Made by a program: the position numbers and the translations under genes
The notes under the pieces: generated by a model
Told to the model about the DNA's origin: nothing
Database searches by the model: none
The model's input: the letters and a program-made list of their open reading frames with translations, nothing else
Source: Raffaelea ambrosiae
Taxonomy: Eukaryota; Ascomycota; Sordariomycetes; Ophiostomatales; Ophiostomataceae
Assembly (NCBI GenBank): GCA_002778195.1
Contig: PCDI01000012.1
Coordinates: forward strand, 653,801 to 717,800
Reading direction: 5' to 3'
Length of the DNA stretch: 64,000 nucleotides
Shown: one piece after another, positions 56,259 through 64,000 of the stretch
Layout of the letters: each line of letters begins with the position of its first letter
Position numbering within the stretch: position 1 is the first letter of the stretch

Positions 56259-58093
56259 TCAGCTGCGGAGCAACTTGAAGCTGTCCCCCTCCAGATCCAC
56301 ACCGTCGCTATCCTCGTCGTCGTCGTCGGCATCGTCCTTGGCCCCGTCGTTGTCCCCCCGCAGAGTCATCTGCTGCCCAAACAATGAGCCGAAAAACCAG
56401 GCAGTGCGTTCCTGCTCCCACTCGCTGAGATCCACGGCCGTACCAAAATTCTCCAGCTTCTCATGCTCGTTGTACCGCATCCTGCGTCCCTTGCTAGCCC
56501 GGCGGTCGACCTGCTTGCGCGTCCGCGCTTCACGAGCTGCAGACGCCGCCCACCGCACCGTTGCCGCCGAGTTTCCAGGCGCAAACGCATCGGCCGAGCG
56601 CTGGTCGACGAGCTCCCGGAGCAGCACCTCGTAGAAGTCGGTATCGTCGTAGATCTCGGGGTCCTCTTTGACCTGGCGCGCCAGCTGCAGGGGCGCACAC
56701 TTGCGCGGTGTCCGTGAGCGGGTGACCCACCGGTCGACGCCGTCCTCGTCCAGCCGGGCGTCCAGCGCATTCGTCACAAAGGAAGAGGAAGAGGAGGATG
56801 ACGATGCTTTTTTCTTGCTGCCGTCGATCGTCTTGGTTTGCGCACGCGACGACCACTGGTCCAAGACTCTGCGGCGCTTGGCCACGGCGGCCTTTTCCAT
56901 CTCGGCCATGTCGTTGAAGATGCCCTGACAGGAGCGGTCCACGTCTGCCTCGGTCTTGGCCGGCCGCTTTCTCTTCTTCTTGCCGGCTGAAGCGCCGTCG
57001 TCCTGGAGGTAGAAGGACTGCCGAATGTTTTGTATGGCAGTCAGCAGCTCAATGGCCTTGGACGTGGCCACCGTGATGGCGCCACCGGCCTCCTCCTCCT
57101 CGCCGTCCTCAGCTTCCTGTTGTGCCACCACGTGTAGGGAATTGGCTGAAGAAAGGGCTTTTTGTAGACGAAGGCGCATTTTGAGAATTTCGTCAAAAGT
57201 ACGCCGCTGTTGGCGGATGGCTCTGCCCTTGTCAACCTCCTCCTTTGCTGCTTGCGACAGAGGCGCCAGCATTTTCTTCCGGCCGTCTGCCAACTCCCTG
57301 CGCTTCTCCTCTTTTGACCGGACCGGCAAGGCAATAGATTCTTCCCCGTCCTCGTCTTCGTCCTCGCCGCTTTCCTCCTCGTCGTCCTCGTTGTCCTCGT
57401 CTTCGTCATCCTCGTCTTCGTCACCCTCGATGTCGTTCGGCTTGGAGCTGCCTCGGAAGACGAATTTCTTCAGCAGTTCCCCATCGTCTGCCCCGAGTGC
57501 GTCGTCACTATCGATCTCATCCTCTGAGTCGTCGACCTCCTCGGCACCCGCAATATCGACCTCATCTGGATCGTCGAACTCCTCGTCTTCGTCTTCGTCG
57601 TCCTCATCTTCGTCGTCGTCGTCGTCGTCGTCGTCTTCTTCCTCTTCTTCATCCTCACTATCGCTCTCCTGCTCAAGTTGTTTTCGACTGATGCGCACAG
57701 ATCGGTATGCTGGGCCTAGTTCTGAAATATTGGGTTGCCGCAGCTTGCTCCTCCTGTGGATGCGAAAAGAGAAAATAAATTAAAATTTGCATCCCCCATA
57801 GTGCACGTCTCCTCTACGATCGTTGTAGCTCAGCACTTACCCGACCGACACATAGTGCTCCGTGTCATTAAAATCTTTCGGACCACTTGCATCGCTGTCA
57901 CCGTCGCTGGAACTGTCGTCGTCTTGGAACTCAGCCTCGGGATCGATATCTGCAAAGAATTTTGTCAGCTGTCAGAATCACTTTTCTGCAGGAAAGGGTC
58001 TAGCTTCCCACAGAGTCCGGTAGGCAAAGGAGACATACCTTTTTGCGGACGCTCTACATCAAAGAGACGTGCCCGTCCTTTTACGCTCGGCAT
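56259..58093 (-). CDS. bfr2: Bfr2/AATF, SSU-processome protein
   Basis: Nucleolar factor for early 18S rRNA processing and 40S assembly. Exons on the minus strand: 58093-58039, 57949-57841, 57753-56259; 552 aa. The short N-terminal exons encode D-I-D-P-E-A and H-Y-V-S-V-G-R-S-K-L-R, both typical of the family. A very acidic region follows (about residues 75-190). The AATF core has R-R-T-F-D-E-I-L-K-M-R-L-R-L-Q-K. The TRAUB C-terminal domain includes Y-D-D-T-D-F-Y-E-V-L-L-R-E-L-V and K-G-R-R-M-R-Y-N-E-H-E-K-L-E-N-F. The end is acidic. A T-rich tract lies upstream of the start. The gene shares a 478-bp divergent promoter region with ind1. Confidence 0.94.
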
Positions 58094-58571
58094 CTTGTGA
58101 GGAATTATGTGGTTGTGGTTCGGTATTCCCTCTGCGTTTCTGCTATGAGTGTGGTGGGAACCGTTTTCGCGCTGGAAAAAAAAAAGCTGCGACAACTTTT
58201 TTTTTTTGGCTGGCAAAAAAAAGAACCCTCCAAAAAAAGTGCTACACCGCTTTCCCAATTGCTTCTTCAGACAACTTCTCCCGCCCAACACTAGGAGACC
58301 GGTACTCGTTGAAAAGACGACACAATGCCAACATTAACAGAAGTACATTTGAAAATTTTGTAAAGAATATAAAAGAGAAGAGGTCTTTCAAGACACTTTT
58401 TTCCTGCCAAAGTAATAAAGAAAAAGCTCACCAAGAGCAAGATTCTGCCGAGTAGTGCTGCTCACCGCCTTCCTCATTCGGCCGCAACCCGGGCTAACGT
58501 CTGGCACGGCCAACAACACTGTAAGACTAGCCCCCCAACACCGTCGCATTACACTCTCGCGAAAAGCAACG
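58094..58571. promoter_or_regulatory. Divergent promoter region, bfr2 / ind1
   Basis: These 478 bp separate the two start codons, so both promoters lie here. A/T runs dominate the bfr2 side (58175-58240). No specific site assigned. Confidence 0.6.
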
Positions 58572-59730
58572 ATGTCCGGCATACTACGAATACGGAACAG
58601 TCTCAACCATGTCGTGAGACCATTTGAATACAGACGCCTGTTTCATAAAGGCGGCCCATGTTTGCGAGGCGGACATGACAATCCTTTGGTGGGTGGATAC
58701 TTTGGATGTAACCTGGAAAACCAACATGAAAACTCATGTTTTTGTCTCGATGCTATGATTAGGGCTTGCCGAAATCGGGCTCAGCTCCCTATTTGAAGAG
58801 ACAGCTCCCAGACCGAACGCCCATCAAAGATGTGGCCAAGATCGTGGCCGTGTCTTCAGCCAAGGGTGGTGTGGGAAAGAGCACAATAGCTGGTGAGCAT
58901 GGCCTCTTTCAATAGAGAGCTTCTTTAACTGGGGGTTTTTTTTTTTGACCAAAACCCAACTATTCAGCCAACCTGTCTTTGGCTTTTGCCCGGGAAGGCT
59001 ACCGGACGGGCATCCTGGACACAGACATCTTTGGGCCGTCCATTCCGACGCTATTCAATCTCTCCGGCGAGCCACGGCTGTCAAGCGGTAAGGCTTCCTC
59101 TCTTCCACACAATGGCATTCAAACAACGCTAATCCCCGTGCCCCCCAAAAAGACAACCAGCTCATCCCCTTGTCCAACTATGGCGTCAAAACCATGTCCA
59201 TGGGCTACCTCGTGCCGCCGGGCCAGGTCATCGCCTGGCGCGGCCTCTTGGTAGGCCGCGCTCTCACCCAGCTCCTCCGCGAGGTCGCCTGGGGCGGTCT
59301 CGACGTGCTGGTGCTCGATCTGCCACCGGGCACCGGCGACATCCAGCTCAGCATCGCGCAGCAGATCGTTGTCGACGGTGCCGTGGTGGTGACGACGCCG
59401 CACACGCTGGCGGTGCAGGACGCGGTGCGGGGCATCCAGCTGTTCCGCAAGGCAAACGTGCCGCTGCTAGGCGTGGTGCAGAACATGAGCGTGTTCTGCT
59501 GTCCGCACTGCCAGGGAGAGACGCACGTGTTTGGGTCGTCGGAGGGGGTGCAGGAGGCGTGCAGTGCAGCAGACGTGCCCCTGCTGGCCGACATCCCGCT
59601 GCACCCGAGCATCGGCGATGACGGGCAGCGGGGCAAGCCGACGGTCGTGGCGGAGCCGGCGAGTCACCGGGCGGGAGTGTTTCTGCAGCTGGCACGGGAC
59701 GTGGCGGGCAAGATTGGGCTGTCAAGATGA
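58572..59730 (+). CDS. ind1: Mitochondrial Fe-S scaffold Ind1 (NUBPL), P-loop NTPase
   Basis: Mrp/Nbp35-family ATPase that delivers 4Fe-4S clusters to respiratory complex I in the mitochondrial matrix. Exons 58572-58688, 58763-58892, 58968-59087 and 59153-59730 join in phase; 314 aa. The first 30 residues are basic and hydroxylated without acids until residue 19, suiting a presequence. N-P-L joins G-L-P-K-S-G across intron 1. The deviant Walker A is S-A-K-G-G-V-G-K-S-T, followed by D-T-D-I-F-G-P-S-I-P and D-L-P-P-G-T-G-D. The cluster-binding C-C-P-H-C is in the last exon. Presence of Ind1 implies a complex I-bearing fungus. The first exon is the least certain. Confidence 0.93.
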
Positions 59731-60600
59731 AAAAGAGAGAGAAACAGAGGAAGAGAAGAAGAATGGGGAAATTTTCAAATGAAAACAAATTCTTGTTTTA
59801 TTCTCTGTAGATTTCAATTGTAAGAGAAAGGCAATCGTATAAGAGAATACTGTCGGCATTCTCCTACCCAGCGAGGTTTTTTTGTTTCTTCCTTTCTATT
59901 GTCGACGACTTTCATACATGCAGACAACCTGAAGGTGGTTGCAAGAACTACGAGACCTGGACGAGAGTCTACGGCCAGAAATGGTTTCACCGGCAAAAAA
60001 ACCATACCGTTCAGGTGGCTGAAGATTCCTGTTTTTTTTTTCTTTGCACACAGATACAAGTCAGTCACAAGCACAGTATTGAATAAATGATACATGGATG
60101 AACTTCTTTATTGTGTTTTTTTTTTCTCTCGGTTCTTGATTGCGTGTCCTTTCTCTGGGTCTTCGTCCGTAAGAGCACAGCCAGGATGTATGTGTGTGGC
60201 CTGGCTGCCCGGGAGAGATCCGTTTGTCTCCCTCGCCGTTGGGAACTATCTTGGGCTCCCAAACGGGAGGAAATATGTGGCGGTTTCCACGGTTAGCACA
60301 TACGGTCCCCATAAAGTCAAGAGCGACAGTTGTAAAAGTGAAGAAGATGACGACGGAGAAGGAAGATGGTGGTGCAGAATGAACTATGCCGGAAAGAACT
60401 AATAAACAAGAAGAGAGAAAAAGAAGAGAAATCTCATGCCGGAGAGTACCAGAACGGGAGGAAAAATCCACGTCTCCTTTCAAACCGCGAGACCGATTCG
60501 AGGTGCCGGTAGAGCAACGAAACGAGAAACGAAGAACGACCTATTGCTGGCGAATAATAGAAAAAGAGAACAAAAAGAGTGGCCTGTCACCCTTCATTGG
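59731..60600. other. Convergent 3' spacer, ind1 / spf30
   Basis: It should contain both 3' UTRs. Polypurine and poly-T stretches only; no gene seen. Confidence 0.55.
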
Positions 60601-61994
60601 TTAGTCCAGCTCGTCATTGGTCTGGTACACATGGCGACTTCTCGTGGCATCTTTGCGCATAGCCTGGCCCGAGCCAGTGAATCCGACTGGACATGTTAGT
60701 ATCGAAGGAACACAAGAAGTAAAAGGATAGGGGACAATAAATTAAAAAAGCGTTGAGCTTACCTCGTCCGTGGATGCCTTCGGGCGTCCGGAACATGCTG
60801 TCCTTCTTGCTGGCCGACTTGCCAAACTTGGACTTGTTGTTAAACTCTTGCCATTTGCTCTTGCCGGCCTCCAGCTGCTTCGTTGCCTTGATCTTCTTGA
60901 ACTTTTTGGGCGGCGGGCCCTCTCCGGACGCTGCACCACTCCCACCGGCAGCGCCACCCGCACCTCCTTGCTGCTGCTGCTGCTGCCGCTGCTGCTGCTG
61001 CTGCTGTTTCTCCAGGGCCTGGGGGTAGAGCTGTGCGGCGGCCGAGGAGACGACACCGCTGCTGAACCGGTCCATGGTCCGGAAACCGGCAGACAATGGC
61101 ACTGGAAGTGGTGGTACCGCAGCAGCAGAAGAAGAGGAGGAGGATGGTGGAGCGGGCGGTGGGGGGGGAGGTGCGTGTGCATCGCCGCTATGGGCTGCTG
61201 ATGGGGCGGAAGGTGGTGGTGGGACGGAGGAAGACAACGACGATGCTGATGTTGTTGCTGCTGTCGGCGCGTCGCCGCCGCCGCTGCTGCCGTCTGCTTT
61301 GCGCTTGCTACCAGTCGCAGAAGAAGAAGCCGCGCTTCCTGCTGCTGCTGCTGCTGCTGCTGCGGGAGCGGTGGCGGCGGGAGTGATGGGCCGCACGTCC
61401 TTGGCCCGCAGGGTCTCAATGGTGTCGTAGGTCTTGAACTTGATGGTATACATGGGCGCCGTGGCCGAGCCGGTGACGGACATGATGCGTGCCGGGTAGA
61501 AGAGCTTGTCGCCCGACACCCAGCGGGCCAGGACGCTCTCATTAACCTTGAAGGCCTTGGGTGGTGCGGCGGCCGAGGAGGAGGCGTCGTCCTTGTCGGC
61601 ATTTTGTGAGGAGTGGTGGTGGTGGTGCGCATCGGATGGCTGCGCAGAGGAGGAGTATGGCGTGGACGAGTTGGCGGCGGTGGCGGCGTCGGCGGCGGCA
61701 CCCGAGAGTGAAGGGGAGTTGTTGCGTTTCTTGCTGGGCTTGAGTTCGGCGATCGAGTCTGTGATGATCTTCAGGGCCGACTCGAGTTCCTCTTTGAGGA
61801 GGAGCAGTTCTGAGTTGCCCGGGTCATCGCGCAGGGAGCTGAGGACAAGGTCCAGCTGTTTGAAGGGAAAGACAGAGGGAGGTTAGTACGTGGATCAACA
61901 TGAGAAGAAGCGACAGGCGAGGGAGAGGAGAGGCGTTTACCTGTTCCTGGTACTGGTCCCTGTCTTCCTGGAGCTGGGCAAGCTGCGAACTCAT
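60601..61994 (-). CDS. spf30: Tudor-domain splicing factor Spf30 (SMNDC1-like)
   Basis: Spliceosome assembly factor of the SMN-related family. Exons on the minus strand: 61994-61941, 61855-60763, 60686-60601; 410 aa. The N-terminal coiled coil (S-S-Q-L-A-Q-L-Q-E-D, then L-K-E-E-L-E-S-A-L) precedes the Tudor domain: V-L-A-R-W-V-S-G-D-K-L-F-Y-P-A-R-I, then Y-T-I-K-F-K-T-Y-D-T-I-E-T. A long low-complexity middle follows, with Ala, Ser, Pro and Gln runs. The family-typical C-terminal block has P-P-K-K-F-K-K-I-K, S-K-W-Q-E-F, K-K-D-S-M-F-R-T-P-E-G and, from the last exon, V-G-F-T-G-S-G. The final intron has donor GTAAGC. The insert makes it larger than the roughly 240-aa animal protein. Confidence 0.92.
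60979..61012. repeat. CTG/CAG trinucleotide tract (poly-Gln in spf30)
   Basis: Interrupted CTG-type repeats on the plus strand encode Gln runs of six each side of one Arg on the minus strand. A second trinucleotide tract at about 61340-61361 encodes an Ala run. Confidence 0.75.
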
Positions 61995-62805
61995 GGTCGC
62001 GGATGGGGAGCGCGCTCGCAGTGGGGTGAAGTGTGCGCGTGGAAGTTAGGAGTAGGTCCGAAAAAAGAACCCAGGATCAAATTTGACGCTGTAGCTGGCC
62101 ATGCAGCCAAGAAAAAGAGTCGTCGGGGTTCCGGGCTGGGGTGGTGGTCGTCGCAAGAGGTAGCGATTCATGTGACGGCGAAACTGTCAGAGGCAATGCA
62201 ATGCGCCCTTCCGGCGAAGATTTGTGTGGCGACCGACTATATGTCATTTAAGGATATGCAACTATGCGAGCACCAACCAGATCTTCCACAGATGTCCCTT
62301 GGTTCTACCGTTCGCCAAAGTATTTTTTTGTAAAACAGGCGGTTAAATTAGTCCGACAGCGTATTTCCCCCCGGCCGTTGGCAAGTCATACTCAAAGATA
62401 AACCCCATTGTTCCTCTTTTGTTGTACAATAATACACTGAAAATTAGGTCCAGCGTCCTCGCTGGTCAGGACGCTGGTTAGAGTACAACATTAGCACTGG
62501 AAACACAACGAGCAAGCAAATGAAACCTCCGTATTCTTGAGTACAGGCCGTTCTCAAACAAACTCACAAAAAACAAAAAAAACAAAGGCCATGCTATGTT
62601 CTTGAGCCGTTCCCTAAACTAAGTAAAAAAAGCAACCCGCAACCGTCGTGTCTAAAGTACGAAACAAAATAAGTAGCCCCTATTGGACTCCTCTTTCTCA
62701 TCTGTTCTCCTCCGGCAGTCGTGAATTGTCCATACGCTCAGTCGGCCTTTATGGACGAGTAATGAAATGGTAAAGTGGTGTATCGTGGTCGTCGCAGTCA
62801 GAGTC
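61995..62805. other. Spacer: spf30 promoter and Tco89-like 3' end
   Basis: No gene seen. The spf30 promoter should lie next to 61995 and the 3' UTR of the downstream minus-strand gene next to 62805. It includes a short imperfect inverted repeat around AGCGTCCTCGCTGG / CCAGCGTCCTGACC near 62450-62475. Confidence 0.5.
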
Positions 62806-63978
62806 CTACTCCTGGCTGGTCCCGAGATACAGGTTCTTATCCCACAGATTCCGTAGCAAGGCTGCAGTGCCGTCTTCTTCCTCGCCGTCGACCAGGCTAC
62901 TGCCGCTCAGGCGCCATGAGCGATTGGCGCCATTACCATAACCCATGGACCGGTTACCGTCTGCCTCGGCGGCGGTGCCAGAGACGGGCATCGTGCGCGT
63001 ACGCGACAGACCTGGAATGGCGCCTGAATGTGCGGCCGCTGCAGATACCGCAGAGTGGTGCATGGCTTCGCGTCGGATGTCACGTTCGCGGAAGCTCTGG
63101 CTAAGACCGGCGCCGGACCGTCCCCCCGCTCTGCCGGTAGCGCCTGCAGCATCGGATGTCGATGAGCGGTTCCCGTTCACAGCAGGAATATGCCAGTTCT
63201 TGTCACCGCCAACCCGGCTTGTGATACGGGCCAGGCTCCTGGTGACGGGGTTCTGGTAGCGGCGCACAACGTTGTACTCCATGCCCGCCTTCTCGATATG
63301 CTTGCCGATGCGAGGGTCCTGGACGCCGAAGCCGCCGGCACCAAGCAGAGGGCCAGCAGCCGGCCCTTGGTGTGGACGAGTGTTGCGGTCGAGGCTCGAG
63401 CTGGCGCGCTCGAGGTTAAGCTTCTGCTGGGTGCGACTGAGCTCGGCGGGCGGAGCTTGCTGCAAACGCGTGCGCCGGGGATTGCCACCGGATGCCGTGG
63501 CCGGTCGACTGCTGGCGGCAACCAAGACTGGAGATTCTTCGTCGTCCGTGAGAGGCGCTGCGTCGTCCCCAATCGATCGTGAGCGACGGAGGTGTGACAT
63601 GGCGGCGCTGTGGTGGCCCGAGGCAGCAGAGGCAGGGGTGTTGGAGGAGGTTGCGCTTTTCTGGTCATCGACGGCCTGTCTGCCGGTGCCCGGACGTGAC
63701 GAGGAAGTTGTATAGAAGGAGCCCTCGCCCGCAGCGCCAGAGACAGACTCGTGGCTCCCGGCCGTGATAAAGCGGGATGTCATCTGATCGTTGCTGCTAC
63801 CGGCGACGTCGCCAGAAAGGTTTGGTGGCTCGTCGGGCGGCTGCTGGCGATCATTGTTGGACACGGCGCTGCTCTGCTCCGGCTCGGATTGTGGCTGCTG
63901 TTCGCCTGGGCTCGAGCTCGAGTCGGTGGACGACACGCGGGCATGGTTCGTTGTCGCTGACGCTGTTTCGGTCGACAT
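62806..63978 (-). CDS. TORC1 subunit Tco89-like protein
   Basis: Probable fungal-specific subunit of TOR complex 1, acting at the vacuolar membrane in nutrient signalling. Single exon, 390 aa, complete within the window (ATG at 63978). Most of the protein is disordered and Ser/Thr/Gln-rich. Recognisable conserved islands are the helix S-R-T-Q-Q-K-L-N-L-E-R-A-S-S near residue 178, R-S-R-S-I-G-D-D-A-A-P near 132, the E-Y-N-V-V-R-R-Y-Q-N-P-V-T-R-S block, and the C-terminal A-L-L-R-N-L-W-D-K-N-L. I recall these as the Tco89 family pattern, but similarity is confined to short segments, so the family call is moderate. The coding nature is well supported by codon bias and length. Confidence 0.65.
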   Translation of the reverse strand: MSTETASATTNHARVSSTDSSSSPGEQQPQSEPEQSSAVSNNDRQQPPDEPPNLSGDVAGSSNDQMTSRFITAGSHESVSGAAGEGSFYTTSSSRPGTGRQAVDDQKSATSSNTPASAASGHHSAAMSHLRRSRSIGDDAAPLTDDEESPVLVAASSRPATASGGNPRRTRLQQAPPAELSRTQQKLNLERASSSLDRNTRPHQGPAAGPLLGAGGFGVQDPRIGKHIEKAGMEYNVVRRYQNPVTRSLARITSRVGGDKNWHIPAVNGNRSSTSDAAGATGRAGGRSGAGLSQSFRERDIRREAMHHSAVSAAAAHSGAIPGLSRTRTMPVSGTAAEADGNRSMGYGNGANRSWRLSGSSLVDGEEEDGTAALLRNLWDKNLYLGTSQE

Positions 63979-64000
63979 CTTGGGTGGTGCGCCGCGGGAT

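Noticed and set aside
57025..57783. Ser-rich frame opposite bfr2
   Set aside because: Poly-Ser is the antisense of the Asp/Glu-rich region of Bfr2.
1..64000. CRISPR array, prokaryotic operon or phage-like system
   Set aside because: Introns, gene families and lack of operons show a fungal nuclear genome; no regularly spaced repeat-spacer structure was seen.

Overview
This window is nuclear DNA from a filamentous ascomycete (Pezizomycotina, probably a Sordariomycete; I cannot name the species). Genes lie singly on both strands and most carry short introns of about 50-350 bp with GTAAGT/GTACGT-like donors, GCTAAC-type branch sites and CAG/TAG acceptors. BiP ends in HDEL. Ind1, which serves respiratory complex I, a fungal type III polyketide synthase and a Tco89-type TORC1 subunit fit Pezizomycotina. 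Coding exons are GC-rich, which creates long antisense shadow ORFs. Spacers are rich in poly-T, poly-A, poly-C and poly-G tracts.

Layout. 1-3.4 kb: spacer with two minisatellites. 3.5-4.5 kb: beta-carbonic anhydrase (-). 4.5-8.7 kb: no gene seen. 8.7-11.5 kb: divergent ribosomal protein eL8 (-) and tRNA 2-thiolation protein Ncs6/Ctu1 (+). 13-17 kb: PHD-MYST histone acetyltransferase of Sas3/Mst2 type (+). 18.1 kb: tRNA-Arg(UCU) (-), then a spacer with a weak, decayed zinc-knuckle-like stretch. 20.9-22.9 kb: epsin (+). 25-32.5 kb: Nup98-Nup96 (Nup145) nucleoporin precursor (+). 33.5-34.3 kb: Pex11 (-). 36.4-37.7 kb: fructose-1,6-bisphosphatase (+). 38.3-40.2 kb: CYP7/8-like P450 (+). 40.2-45.2 kb: 5 kb without a recognisable gene. 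45.2-47.4 kb: Git1-like MFS transporter (+). 48.0-49.6 kb: type III polyketide synthase (-). 51.5-54.2 kb: BiP/Kar2 (-). 55.6-56.0 kb: small four-helix membrane protein (+). 56.3-58.1 kb: Bfr2/AATF (-). 58.6-59.7 kb: Ind1 (+). 60.6-62.0 kb: Spf30 (-). 62.8-64.0 kb: Tco89-like (-).

Most genes are unrelated housekeeping functions: translation and tRNA modification, chromatin, endocytosis, nuclear transport, peroxisome division, gluconeogenesis, ER folding, ribosome biogenesis, Fe-S assembly, splicing and TOR signalling. The only accessory-looking stretch is 38-50 kb, where a P450, an MFS transporter and a type III PKS lie around the 5 kb gap. This could be a small secondary-metabolite neighbourhood, but that is inference.

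I found no convincing new defence or mobile system. The most interesting signals are gene-structure ones: a 12-nt exon encoding the D-L-G-T ATP loop of BiP; a 400-bp intron with an immediate in-frame stop between the Nup98 and Nup96 halves of Nup145; a start-codon-only exon in eL8; and an FBPase reading frame that runs on into 3'-UTR-like sequence. All exon models were built by eye from splice consensus, reading-frame phase and protein-family continuity, and have no transcript support.
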